64,000 nucleotides of DNA, taken from an uncultured Kangiella sp. (GTDB taxonomy: Bacteria; Pseudomonadota; Gammaproteobacteria; Enterobacterales; Kangiellaceae). Below the pieces are notes generated by a model that was given only the letters and a program-made list of their open reading frames with translations, searched no databases and had not been told where the DNA came from. Each line of letters starts with the position of its first letter. The first letter of the stretch is position 1. A program made the translations under genes and the position numbers. Shown here piece after piece: positions 7,416-16,311 of this stretch. The stretch covers positions 34,201 through 98,200 of the forward strand of contig CATNCP010000003.1 in NCBI GenBank assembly GCA_950096615.1. Reading direction: 5' to 3'.

Positions 7416-8420
7416 GAGATTTTAATTAATGTCATCCTGTTGGCGTTTTTAGCAATTACTGCTCTGTCCTTAGCGTTCACTAAGGATTTGTTTGCCTCAG
7501 TGATGTTAACGGGGATTTACAGTCTATTGTCGGCAGCGTTTTTCGTGTTGATGGATGCAGTTGATGTCGCTTTTACTGAAGCGGCTGTTGGTGCGGGAAT
7601 TTCAACCATTTTGATGGTGACAACCTTAACCATGACCGGACGTTACGAAAACCGTAAGTTGCATCATCCTGTTATTGCGTTGAGCGTAGTGGTGGTTACT
7701 GGTGTGATGCTGGTGATAGGCACCATGGATATGCCTGCATTTGGCTCAGATATGGCTCCGGCACAAGTTCACGTAGGCCCTTACTACATTATGCAGTCGG
7801 GCGAAGATATTGATATTCCGAATGTCGTCACCTCGGTACTAGCGAGTTATCGTGGCTTTGATACTTTTGGCGAAGTGGTCGTGGTGTTTACCGCTGTAAT
7901 TGGCGTTCTGGCGCTACTGGAGTTTTCACGTAAAGACAACCAGGTCGGCGAAAGACCTGCGCCAATGTTCCAACATAAAATTTTACGTATTGTTAGTAAG
8001 ATTTTAATTCCACCTATTATGCTATTCGCGTTATATGTCCAGTTTCATGGCGAGTATGGCCCTGGTGGCGGTTTCCAAGCGGGTGTTATTTTCGCTTCGA
8101 GCATTATTCTTTACGCCATGTTGTTTGGCATTGAGCAAACGCGTAAAGCAGTGTCTATGCCAGTGGTTAAAATTTTGGCTGCACTCGGCGTTTTGATTTA
8201 CGGCAGCGTCGGTATTGTGAGTATGCTTAATGGTGGTAACTACCTGAATTACAGCGTTTTAGCGGAGAATGATATTACTGGACAGCATGTCGGTATCATC
8301 ATTATTGAGTTGGGCGTGGGTATTACGGTTGCGACAGCGATGATTCTGATTTTCTTGACCTTTGCTAGAAGAATCGGCAAAACCAACTCCAATTCGAGTA
8401 CGAAGGAGGGGACTGCATGA
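7413..8420 (+). CDS. mrpB: Fused antiporter subunit: DUF4040 (MbhD-like) + MbhE-like + MnhB domains, apparent ATA start
   Basis: Three family regions are joined: an MbhD/DUF4040 region with AVDVAFTEAAVGAGISTILMV (about residues 10-80), an MbhE-like segment with YRGFDTFGEVVVVFTA (about 150-170), and an MnhB domain with HGEYGPGGGFQAGVI (about 215-235). In classical Mrp operons the first two form the C-terminus of the large MrpA protein. No in-frame ATG, GTG or TTG precedes TTG 7440, which would cut the first membrane segment. The AAGGAG at 7400-7405 is 7 bases from an in-frame ATA at 7413, giving the natural N-terminus (M)EILINVILLAFLA. Hence an ATA start is proposed; TTG 7440 is the alternative. 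Confidence 0.88.
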   Translation: MEILINVILLAFLAITALSLAFTKDLFASVMLTGIYSLLSAAFFVLMDAVDVAFTEAAVGAGISTILMVTTLTMTGRYENRKLHHPVIALSVVVVTGVMLVIGTMDMPAFGSDMAPAQVHVGPYYIMQSGEDIDIPNVVTSVLASYRGFDTFGEVVVVFTAVIGVLALLEFSRKDNQVGERPAPMFQHKILRIVSKILIPPIMLFALYVQFHGEYGPGGGFQAGVIFASSIILYAMLFGIEQTRKAVSMPVVKILAALGVLIYGSVGIVSMLNGGNYLNYSVLAENDITGQHVGIIIIELGVGITVATAMILIFLTFARRIGKTNSNSSTKEGTA

Positions 8421-8785
8421 GCTTTCTAGAACAATACAATTACTGGATTGTGATTTTCCTCATGATGAGCGGTTTTTATATCGTGATTGCACACGGTAAC
8501 TTGATCAAAAAATTGATGGGGTTAACGATTTTCCAGACGTCAGTGTTTATTCTGTACATCAGTATCAGCAAAGTCATTGGCGGAACCGCGCCAATTTTGG
8601 ATGATCGATATACCATCTACTCAAACCCTTTACCTCACGTATTAATTCTGACAGCTATTGTTGTGGGCGTTGCTACCACAGCGCTAGGCTTGGCTTTAGC
8701 GGTACGGATTAAAGAAGCCTATGGCACCGTTGAAGAAGACGTGATTCAAGAAAAAGACTTACAGCAAGAGGGTTCTGCAGAGTGA
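8417..8785 (+). CDS. mrpC: Na+/H+ antiporter subunit C (MnhC/MrpC, NuoK-like)
   Basis: A 122-residue protein with three membrane segments, homologous to NuoK of complex I. YIVIAHGNLIKKLMGLTIFQTSVFILYIS and the later DPLPHVLILTAIVVGVATTALGLAL-type block (here NPLPHVLILTAIVVGV) are MrpC signatures. It overlaps mrpB by ATGA and its stop overlaps the GTG start of the next gene, so it is translated within a coupled chain. Confidence 0.95.
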   Translation: MSFLEQYNYWIVIFLMMSGFYIVIAHGNLIKKLMGLTIFQTSVFILYISISKVIGGTAPILDDRYTIYSNPLPHVLILTAIVVGVATTALGLALAVRIKEAYGTVEEDVIQEKDLQQEGSAE

Positions 8786-10260
8786 TTCAACATTTACCTA
8801 TTTTGCAGGTAATTATTCCATTACTTGCAGCTCCAATATGTTTCATTTTAAAGGAAGCGCGTCTGGTGCGTTGGTTTGTATTAATCGCCAATGCCATGGC
8901 TTTTGTTATCAGTATCATGCTGCTTCAGCAAGTCAATCTACACGGCACTCTGGTTTATTCGTTAGGCGGCTGGGAAGCGCCGATCGGAATCGAGTATCGA
9001 ATTGATGAGCTGAATGCTTATTTACTGATACTGGTCACTTCAATCAGCACTATTACGTTGATGGCCGCTGGCAAAAGTTTGACCAAAGAAATTCCAGAGT
9101 CAAAAATCACCTATTTCTACATCGCATACATGCTGTGCCTTACAGGCCTACTGGGTATCGTTGCGACGGGTGATGCCTTTAATGTGTTTGTATTCCTAGA
9201 GATCTCTTCTTTGGCGTCTTACACCATGATCGCTATGGGTAATGATCGTCGTTCATTGTGGGCGTCCTATCAGTACTTGATTATGGGTACCATTGGTGCG
9301 ACCTTCATTTTGATTGGTATTGGTCTGATGTACATGATGACTGGTACTTTGAACTTGTACGATCTTGCCGAGCGTCTGCCAGAAGTTGAGCATACAAAAA
9401 CAGTTTTCACTGCTTTTGCCTTCTTCCTAGTTGGTGTTTGTTTAAAGCTGGCCCTGTTCCCATTGCACCTATGGTTACCGAATGCTTACGCTTACGCGCC
9501 ATCCATCGCGACGGTCTTCTTGGCTGCGACGGCGACTAAAGTGGCGATTTACGTCCTGCTACGCTTTATATTCTCGGTTTACGGCTTCGAGTTCTCCTTT
9601 ACGCACTTACCTTTGACCGAAATTCTCGTTAGCTTGGGACTGCTTGGTGTGATTGCTGCATCTATCGTGGCGATTTATCAAACCAATGTTAAGCGCTTAT
9701 TTGCTTACTCCAGCGTGAGTCAAATTGGTTACATGATCTTGGGTATTGGTGTCGGTACGAAAACAGGCCTTACGGCAACCATGTTGCACCTGTTTAATCA
9801 TGCTCTGATGAAAAGCGCCATCTTCTTGGCTCTTGCAGGTGTGGTCTATCGAGTGGGTAGCGTAAATATCAAAGCCTTTGCAGGATTAGGCCGCCAAATG
9901 CCATGGACTATGGCTGCGATTGTAGTCGGTGGCTTAAGTTTGATTGGCGTGCCATTGACCGTCGGTTTCGTGAGTAAGTGGTACCTAGTCTTAGCATTAT
10001 TAGAGAGTAATATGTGGCCGGTGGCGGTGTTGGTCTTAGTTGGTTCCTTACTGGCTATTGCTTATATCTGGCGTATTGTTGAAGTCGCTTACTTCAAACC
10101 AGCGCTACAAAATAATCAGGCTTATAAAGAGGCGCCGTTGGCAATCTTAATTCCAGCGTGGATTTTCGTGATAGCGAATATTTACTTCGGTATTGATACG
10201 AGCTTTACCGCTGGTGTTTCAGAGAAAACCGCAGAATTGTTGTTTGGGGGCGTTCGATGA
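8782..10260 (+). CDS. mrpD: Na+/H+ antiporter subunit D (MrpD, proton-channel subunit 1)
   Basis: A 492-residue polytopic protein of the proton-antiporter M family (NuoM/MrpD). Key channel residues are present: Glu140 in FVFLEISSL (TM5) and Lys222 in CLKLALFPLHLWLP (TM7). The later VKRLFAYSSVSQIGYMILGIG block is also typical. It starts with GTG at 8782, overlapping the mrpC stop, and ends in ATGA overlap with the next gene. It is the first of three antiporter-like subunits in this operon and probably carries ions through the membrane arm. Confidence 0.93.
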   Translation: MIQHLPILQVIIPLLAAPICFILKEARLVRWFVLIANAMAFVISIMLLQQVNLHGTLVYSLGGWEAPIGIEYRIDELNAYLLILVTSISTITLMAAGKSLTKEIPESKITYFYIAYMLCLTGLLGIVATGDAFNVFVFLEISSLASYTMIAMGNDRRSLWASYQYLIMGTIGATFILIGIGLMYMMTGTLNLYDLAERLPEVEHTKTVFTAFAFFLVGVCLKLALFPLHLWLPNAYAYAPSIATVFLAATATKVAIYVLLRFIFSVYGFEFSFTHLPLTEILVSLGLLGVIAASIVAIYQTNVKRLFAYSSVSQIGYMILGIGVGTKTGLTATMLHLFNHALMKSAIFLALAGVVYRVGSVNIKAFAGLGRQMPWTMAAIVVGGLSLIGVPLTVGFVSKWYLVLALLESNMWPVAVLVLVGSLLAIAYIWRIVEVAYFKPALQNNQAYKEAPLAILIPAWIFVIANIYFGIDTSFTAGVSEKTAELLFGGVR

Positions 10261-11759
10261 TAGACGCAATCATGTCTCAAGACATATTAATGCAATGGAT
10301 CATTATCCTGCCACTACTGGCGATCCCAGGGATTTTATTGTTCCATAAAGCGCCAAACTTACGCGAGGCTGCGACGCTTATCGTGGGTGGCCTGTTGTTA
10401 ATCGCGGTTATCGCTTTCTACCAAGGTTTTGACGCTGGGGAAGCGCCATATGTTCATTGGTGGGAGTTGATGCCTGGGCTGGACATAGCGTTTCGCGCCG
10501 AGCCTTTGGGGGTCTTGTTCAGCTTGGTGGCCGGCTCTTTATGGTTGGTGACATCAATCTACGCGATAGGCTACATGCGTGGGCACGGTGAGGCTAACCA
10601 GACCCGCTTTTACTGCTGTTTCGCGATTGCGATTTCAGGCGTTATGGGCTTGGCCTTTGCTGATAACTTGTTCACGCTGTTCGTATTCTATGAAGTACTA
10701 ACTTTATCAACCTATCCGCTAGTAACTCATGCGGGCACAGATAAAGCGCGTCATGGTGGACGAGTTTACTTGTCGATCTTACTGTCGACCTCGATTCTAT
10801 TCTTCCTATTCGCGATTATCGGCACTTGGGCTGAAGCTGGAACCTTGACCTTCGTGCAGGGTGGTGTTTTTGATACGACTACTTCTAAAACAGTGTTATC
10901 GGTGCTGTTGGTGCTCTTTATTTTCGGTATCGGCAAAGCAGCTGTAATGCCTTTCCACCGCTGGCTACCCGCAGCAATGGTGGCGCCGACACCGGTTAGC
11001 GCTTTATTGCACGCAGTAGCGGTGGTGAAGGCTGGTGTCTTTACCATTCTGAAAGTGTGCGTTTATATTTTTGGTATTGATCTGTTGGCTGACCTAGCGA
11101 TTACCGACTGGTTATTGTATCTCGCTACAGCGGGCGTGCTGCTAGCCTCGTTAGTTGCGATGCGCCAAGATAATCTGAAAAAACGTTTGGCTTATTCGAC
11201 TGTGGGACAGCTGGGTTACATCACCATAGGTGCTTTGCTAGCGACCCAAGCCGGTGTATTAGGCGGTGCGCTGCATATCGTGGCCCATGCTTTCGGTAAG
11301 ATTACGTTATTCTTCTGTGCGGGTGCGATTATGGTGGCTGCGCATAAAACTGAGATCAGCGACATGCGTGGTCTTGGTAAGTCCATGCCGATTACCATGA
11401 TCGCCTTCTTTGTCGGCAGCATGAGCATTATTGGATTACCGCCAGCTGCGGGTATGTGGAGCAAATGGTATTTATTCATGGGGACGTTGGAAGCGGATCA
11501 GTTAGCGGTGATGATTATTTTGATGATCAGCTCATTGCTAAACATTGCTTACTTGTTGCCGATTCCGTTACGCGCTTTCTTCGATGGTGAGCGTAGCGTG
11601 GTAACTATCCGACGGGACCAAATTAAAGAGGCCCCTTGGCCTAGTTTACTAGCATTGAGTATTACTGCGATTATGACAATGGTTTTCTTTTTCTGGCCTC
11701 AGGTTTTCTACGGCTTAGCTGAGTCGCTTGCAAGCATCGCTGGAGGGACTAATGGATAA
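10257..11759 (+). CDS. NuoL/MrpA-like proton-channel subunit 2
   Basis: A 500-residue polytopic membrane protein. It resembles the N-terminal antiporter-like part of MrpA/NuoL: AYSTVGQLGYITIGAL, and the NuoL-like segment APTPVSALLHAVAVVKAGVF. The channel Glu146 (FVFYEVLTL) and Lys227 (GIGKAAVMPFHRWLP) are conserved. A full MrpA is about 800 residues, with DUF4040 and MbhE domains at its C-terminus; here those domains sit in the mrpB fusion. The gene overlaps its upstream neighbour by ATGA and the following small gene by eight bases. Confidence 0.88.
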   Translation: MIDAIMSQDILMQWIIILPLLAIPGILLFHKAPNLREAATLIVGGLLLIAVIAFYQGFDAGEAPYVHWWELMPGLDIAFRAEPLGVLFSLVAGSLWLVTSIYAIGYMRGHGEANQTRFYCCFAIAISGVMGLAFADNLFTLFVFYEVLTLSTYPLVTHAGTDKARHGGRVYLSILLSTSILFFLFAIIGTWAEAGTLTFVQGGVFDTTTSKTVLSVLLVLFIFGIGKAAVMPFHRWLPAAMVAPTPVSALLHAVAVVKAGVFTILKVCVYIFGIDLLADLAITDWLLYLATAGVLLASLVAMRQDNLKKRLAYSTVGQLGYITIGALLATQAGVLGGALHIVAHAFGKITLFFCAGAIMVAAHKTEISDMRGLGKSMPITMIAFFVGSMSIIGLPPAAGMWSKWYLFMGTLEADQLAVMIILMISSLLNIAYLLPIPLRAFFDGERSVVTIRRDQIKEAPWPSLLALSITAIMTMVFFFWPQVFYGLAESLASIAGGTNG

Positions 11760-12096
11760 GCAGAACGCTAACGAGAAACAGTACTTATTTGACAACCCTA
11801 AGAACGTAAAACGTTTGCTATACATAGTGTACGCCTGCTGTGCGGTATTAGTTTTATTGGAGTTTGTGATTCATCGCCATATTTATCACTCGTGGGAAGA
11901 GCTGTTTGGCTTCTACCCAATCTACGGCTTTGTGGGCTGTGTTGTGTTGGTGTTGGTCGCTAAATGGATGAGAACCTTTTTAATGCGTGACGAAGATTAC
12001 TACGACAAATTAGAAAGTAAGCAACATCCTAAACCAGCGAACAAAAAGCAAACAGAAGCTGAGCAAGCGCAAGGAGGCAATGATGTGGATGCCTGA
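11752..12096 (+). CDS. Small membrane protein of the antiporter operon, unknown function
   Basis: A 114-residue protein with two predicted membrane segments (around residues 23-41 and 58-78, with FGFYPIYGFVGCVVLVLVAKWM in the second), then an acidic and lysine-rich cytoplasmic tail (DEDYYDKLESK onward). ATG 11752 is chosen because GGAGGG lies at 11742-11747. Its 3' end carries the AAGGAGG of the following gene. I do not recognise it as a classical Mrp subunit. Overlapping start and stop codons on both sides tie it to the complex, as subunit or assembly factor. Confidence 0.8.
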   Translation: MDKQNANEKQYLFDNPKNVKRLLYIVYACCAVLVLLEFVIHRHIYHSWEELFGFYPIYGFVGCVVLVLVAKWMRTFLMRDEDYYDKLESKQHPKPANKKQTEAEQAQGGNDVDA

Positions 12097-13774
12097 GTTA
12101 CCTGCGTTTGTACCATTTTTTATCGGTGCACTGATTGCTTTAGTCACTACCGGAAAGGTTCGTCAGGCGATATTATTGGTTACACCTGTCTTGAGTGGCT
12201 TGCATTTATTAACGGTGCCCGTCGGTACCGTACTAAGCTTCAGTTTCTTAAACTTTGAGCTCGAAGTGTTTGAAGTCGATAAGCTAAGCCTACTATTCGG
12301 TTACATTTTCCACATAGCAGCCTTTATCTGCATGCTATTCGCTTTGCACGTTAAAGATACGTTACAGCAAGTCAGTGGCTTATTGTATGCCGGTAGTGCT
12401 ATTGGAGCGGTGTTTGCCGGGGATTTGATAACGTTATTTATCTTCTGGGAATTGCTGGCCGTTACCTCAGTCTTCTTGATTTGGGCACGACGTACTGAGC
12501 GCGCTTATATTGCAGGGCTCCGATATTTAATTATCCAAGTCTTGTCGGGTGTGGTCTTATTGGTGGGCATCGTTTTCTATGCTTATAAGCACCAGTCGAT
12601 TAATTTTGAGTTTATTGGGCTGAACGATACTGCGAGTTGGTTAATTTTTATCGCTTTTGGTATCAAGTGTGCTTTCCCGATGCTGCACAACTGGTTAACC
12701 GATGCTTACCCAGAAGCGACGCCAACGGGTACGGTTTTCCTGAGCGCCTTCACAACGAAAGTAGCGGTCTACGCATTGGCTCGCGCATACCCTGGAACTG
12801 AGTTATTGGTTTATATTGGTGTGATCATGGCCTGTTTCCCAATTTTCTTTGCGGTGATTGAGAACGACCTACGCCGCGTATTGGCGTACAGCATGATTAA
12901 CCAGATTGGTTTCATGGTGGTGGGTATTGGTATTGGTACAGCCCTAGCCGTTAACGGTGCCGTATCTCACGCTTTCAACGATATTCTATTTAAAGGCTTG
13001 CTGTTCATGTCGATGGGCGCGGTTTTACACATGACGGGTAAAATTGACGGCTCTCGTTTGGGTGGTTTGTATAAAACCATGCCGAAGACCGCGATTCTTT
13101 GTATGGTCGGTGCGGCCTCGATTTCTGCGTTCCCGTTATTTAGTGGTTTCGTCAGTAAGTCGATGGTGATGTCGGCTGCACTTAATAACGGTTATGGCTG
13201 GGCTTGGCTACTATTGTTATTCTCGGCTGCTGGTGTGTTCCACCATGCGGGTATCAAGATTCCATACTTTGCATTCTTCGCACATGATTCTGGGATTCGT
13301 ACCTCTGAGCCACCGAAGAACATGTTGTTTGCGATGAGTATCGCTGCGGTGTTGTGTGTGGCGATAGGTGTTTATCCGCAAGCTCTGTATAGCCTGTTAC
13401 CTTTCGATACGGGGTACAATCCATACGACGCGACTCACGTGTTAACTCAAACGCAGTTACTGTTCTTCTCAGCATTAGCCTTTGTATGGTTAAACCTGAA
13501 GAATATGTATCCACCAGAGTTACCGTCAGTTAACTTGGATATCGATTGGTTTTATCGTCGACTCTTCCCAGCAATCTTGACGCCGTTTTTCAGTTTATTC
13601 TGGTCAATTGATCGAGCTGTTCGCGGAGTGTTCATGCGAGGTGTGAATGGTTTGCTTGGAGTGATTTCACGCCATGAGCCAGACGGTATCTTATCCAGAA
13701 CGCAGCTCTCGGGCAGTATGGTGATTTGGGTTAGTATCTTATTGGCTGTATTTTTGATATTGAGTTTTTGGTAA
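12080..13774 (+). CDS. MrpD/NuoM-like proton-channel subunit 3
   Basis: A 564-residue polytopic protein, third antiporter-like subunit of the operon. The channel Glu (FIFWELLAV, about residue 124) and Lys (GIKCAFPMLHNWLTDAYPEATPTG begins near 194) are conserved, as is LRRVLAYSMINQIGFMVVGIG. About 100 extra C-terminal residues include two or more membrane segments. Several starts are possible (12080, 12083, 12089); AAGGAGG at 12071-12077 best fits 12083. It is the last gene of the operon and is followed by a strong terminator. Confidence 0.9.
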   Translation: MMWMPELPAFVPFFIGALIALVTTGKVRQAILLVTPVLSGLHLLTVPVGTVLSFSFLNFELEVFEVDKLSLLFGYIFHIAAFICMLFALHVKDTLQQVSGLLYAGSAIGAVFAGDLITLFIFWELLAVTSVFLIWARRTERAYIAGLRYLIIQVLSGVVLLVGIVFYAYKHQSINFEFIGLNDTASWLIFIAFGIKCAFPMLHNWLTDAYPEATPTGTVFLSAFTTKVAVYALARAYPGTELLVYIGVIMACFPIFFAVIENDLRRVLAYSMINQIGFMVVGIGIGTALAVNGAVSHAFNDILFKGLLFMSMGAVLHMTGKIDGSRLGGLYKTMPKTAILCMVGAASISAFPLFSGFVSKSMVMSAALNNGYGWAWLLLLFSAAGVFHHAGIKIPYFAFFAHDSGIRTSEPPKNMLFAMSIAAVLCVAIGVYPQALYSLLPFDTGYNPYDATHVLTQTQLLFFSALAFVWLNLKNMYPPELPSVNLDIDWFYRRLFPAILTPFFSLFWSIDRAVRGVFMRGVNGLLGVISRHEPDGILSRTQLSGSMVIWVSILLAVFLILSFW

Positions 13775-13800
13775 AGACTAAGCTTAATGGATTTAATCTT

Positions 13801-13828
13801 AAAAAAGCCGGCAACTGCCGGCTTTTTT
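13801..13828. terminator. Bidirectional Rho-independent terminator
   Basis: GCCGGC (13807-13812), AACT loop and GCCGGC (13817-13822), flanked by six A and six T. It separates the antiporter operon from the convergent secreted-protein gene. Confidence 0.9.
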
Positions 13829-13863
13829 GTTGGTTGAAAATTTATTGGTTGAAGAACTTAGCT

Positions 13864-16107
13864 TTACTGAACAATCACGAAGTTCTCAGTTTGTGGACAA
13901 ACACCTTCAAAGTTAACTCGGTATCTCCAGTCTGCTGTTGTATCGCCAAATGGAGGTCTACCTGTTTTCAGGTAAGCTTCAGAGCGAACACAGTACTGAG
14001 GAGAGATATTGTGTTTTCTGCCGCTACCTTTTGGGTTGTCATACTCGAACGTTTGAACGTTAAACCCTTTACCAATACCTGCGCCGAAGCCGCGGTGCTT
14101 GTTAGCAAAACATGATGATGCTGACAGGCAGGTTAAGTCGTTCACTTGTTTTGAGCCTTTGTGGACGTGATGGTCGTAGTATTCAGACGCTGACTCTTGG
14201 TTTAGCTTCTTAACGTTAGCGTTTAGCCAGTTCAGTAAGTTCGTACCAGGAACGGTAATACTGATGTTGCCCGTGTTGTATGTTACTGGGTGTTTACAGT
14301 TGTCCCATTCACGAGTGTCGCGACACGTATCCATGGCAATGATAATTTCAGCTTGTGAGCTGCCACATTGATAAGGCGTCGACTGACCGTACTCACCCCA
14401 TGGGTCACAACGCTCACGATGTTGCACGCTAATATCTAACCAGCGACGCATTTGTGCCAAGATACCCTGAGTACCGCGATAATCTGCGAAAATCTCACTG
14501 TGATCGTAGTTGTTGTAAACGGTTGGGCGTTGATAGTTAGTGGTCGCAAAGTCTACAGCAGCCCAGTTACTTTCAGAGGTGTTTTGAACGAACTGGTTGT
14601 ATTTATCCATGACATTTGCTGCCGTGATACTTGCGGCTAAACCTGGAGGGCCACCTACTTGATCGGCATTAATACTGACTTCTAGGCTATCCAAAGTTTG
14701 TTTAAGAGAGCTTGAAGATCCTGCTGCACCATTGGCTGAGAAAATGTCGCCAATTTTTAAGCCCAGTTCCGCTTTTTTAGCTTCGCGTTCTTCGTAGCTG
14801 TATTTTTTAGCATCGAACATGAAGACTAAATACAACGCCGAACCTAGGTTTGCACTACTGATAAAGTTGTCGCCACAACGCTCGCGGAAATCCGCCTTTG
14901 CTTCGTCATCGTTCGGAGACAGTACTTGATTGACTAATTGAGGGTATATAGCGTTAGTCGGGGTGTTAAGTTTCCAGAATTCACGACGGTTCTTAACTTT
15001 GACCACAAAGCGTACATGCTGTTCATCGGATACAGATTTAACGTAACGCTCCTTTTCACCTGATAACCCTAAACTAAAGTCATCGCCAGTAAAGCCCACT
15101 TTAGCAGATGCCGATACCTCTAATAATTCTGCTAAATGGCGATTATTATTGACGTAATCGATGCCGAAAGTACTCGGCTGTAATGGCGGGTTTTCCACGA
15201 TTTCAAAATCAGGGTGCTCAACGTTCAAGCAAGTTTCTTTAAGCGCTCCACGAACTAAGTCATAACCGTCACCTAAGAAAAAGCGATCTTGGTTAGTGGT
15301 TGTGCTATAAGCGCTGGATGATTGACCTGCCGGAGTATCGCGAGAGAGTACCGTTTTAAAACTTTGAGCACTCGCTTGGTAAGCATTATTTTTTTGATCG
15401 AGAGTGTTTAAGAAGCTGTATTTTGAGTAAAGGTTTGGTTTGGCTTTATAGTTCACAATCATTTTATTGCTGTAACGATAACTGCTACAACCTTTCGAAT
15501 TACAGGAGCGGACGCGGTGGCGTTTAACCTTTTTACCAGCGGACTCTGTAAAGTATTTGCTGCTGCCGTAACCGTCATAGACTTTCGACCAGCCACCATT
15601 ATTGGTTTGGACATAAAGTTCATTCCTAACCGAATAACCGCCGCCATTACCAGGTTGCCAAGACACACGGTAATTGTTGTCATTGGTGTAAACTGGAGAG
15701 GTTATTGATGATGGTGTGCCCGGTGGTACGTACGGGCCAGTTGAACCGCCACCACCGTCATCGCATTCATCAATTGGACGGATCTTGTTTTGTTTCGTGC
15801 CATGTAGTTGCTTTCCTACTAAAGGCGCAGGCTCAAGACAGGGCTCTATGCCGCCGCCAGTTCCGCCGCCGCCAGTTCCGCCGCCGCCAGTTCCGCCACC
15901 GCCAGTTCCGCCACCGCCATCATCGCAGCCATCAATAGGGATGATTTGATTGTGTGGTCCTTGATTTAAAGGAGCGGGTTCTAGGCAGGGCTCTATTTTT
16001 TGCAGCTCAGCCTTGTTATGGGGAGTTGCTTGCTCTTGAGCTTGTGCGGTAGAAATCCACAGCAGAGGCACTAAAGAGGCAACCGTGAGTGATTTAAACG
16101 TTTTCAT
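13864..16107 (-). CDS. Large secreted protein: duplicated Cys motif, Gly-rich linker, FN3-like domain, possible MACPF-like core
   Basis: A 747-residue exported protein of unrecognised family. The signal peptide ends near STAQAQ; ATG 16107 is preferred over TTG 16119. Residues about 35-120 hold two copies of a Cys-containing module (IEPCLEPAPL ... PIDxCDDGGGG) joined by a Gly/Thr repeat linker. Next comes a fibronectin-III-like domain (about 130-225; ends with HRVRSCNSKGCSSY). The core (about 260-560) has FFLGDGYDLVRGALKETCL and CGDNFISSANLGSALYLVF, loosely like MACPF pore-forming proteins, but this is only a resemblance. The C-terminus has many Cys. It is divergent from a CadC-like regulator, a plausible controller. 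Confidence 0.8.
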   Translation of the reverse strand: MKTFKSLTVASLVPLLWISTAQAQEQATPHNKAELQKIEPCLEPAPLNQGPHNQIIPIDGCDDGGGGTGGGGTGGGGTGGGGTGGGIEPCLEPAPLVGKQLHGTKQNKIRPIDECDDGGGGSTGPYVPPGTPSSITSPVYTNDNNYRVSWQPGNGGGYSVRNELYVQTNNGGWSKVYDGYGSSKYFTESAGKKVKRHRVRSCNSKGCSSYRYSNKMIVNYKAKPNLYSKYSFLNTLDQKNNAYQASAQSFKTVLSRDTPAGQSSSAYSTTTNQDRFFLGDGYDLVRGALKETCLNVEHPDFEIVENPPLQPSTFGIDYVNNNRHLAELLEVSASAKVGFTGDDFSLGLSGEKERYVKSVSDEQHVRFVVKVKNRREFWKLNTPTNAIYPQLVNQVLSPNDDEAKADFRERCGDNFISSANLGSALYLVFMFDAKKYSYEEREAKKAELGLKIGDIFSANGAAGSSSSLKQTLDSLEVSINADQVGGPPGLAASITAANVMDKYNQFVQNTSESNWAAVDFATTNYQRPTVYNNYDHSEIFADYRGTQGILAQMRRWLDISVQHRERCDPWGEYGQSTPYQCGSSQAEIIIAMDTCRDTREWDNCKHPVTYNTGNISITVPGTNLLNWLNANVKKLNQESASEYYDHHVHKGSKQVNDLTCLSASSCFANKHRGFGAGIGKGFNVQTFEYDNPKGSGRKHNISPQYCVRSEAYLKTGRPPFGDTTADWRYRVNFEGVCPQTENFVIVQ
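15849..15921. repeat. Tandem 15-bp repeat encoding GGGTG
   Basis: About four to five copies of a 15-bp unit (plus-strand form CCGCCGCCAGTTCCG) with a few third-position changes. It encodes the Gly-Gly-Gly-Thr-Gly linker between the two Cys modules of the secreted protein. Such an array can change length by slippage. Confidence 0.85.
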
Positions 16108-16311
16108 AGATTGTATCAACCTTTTTTATTTGTGAATTAAGCAATAAAAAAGTCTCACAATCGGCAAAAACTTAGCTGATGTCGTTGTGATATTTCGTTA
16201 ATTGTAATTTAATGGTAGTTTAATCATATAATAAAATAATAGCATTTTACTTTGCTAATCAATAAGTTGTGTTATTTGAAGCTGTATAGCTGAAAGAGAA
16301 GCCCCTACTGT
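16108..16311. other. Divergent intergenic region with promoters
   Basis: About 200 bp of AT-rich sequence between the secreted-protein gene and the CadC-like regulator. Both promoters must lie here, and it is the likely binding site of the regulator. No single clear operator palindrome was found. Confidence 0.5.

Noticed and set aside
13768..14115. 115-codon plus-strand frame over the terminator and the secreted-protein gene
   Set aside because: It crosses a strong terminator and lies antisense to a well-supported gene.
15705..15949. Pro- and Arg/His-rich plus-strand frames
   Set aside because: They are the antisense reading of the Gly-rich repeat linker.
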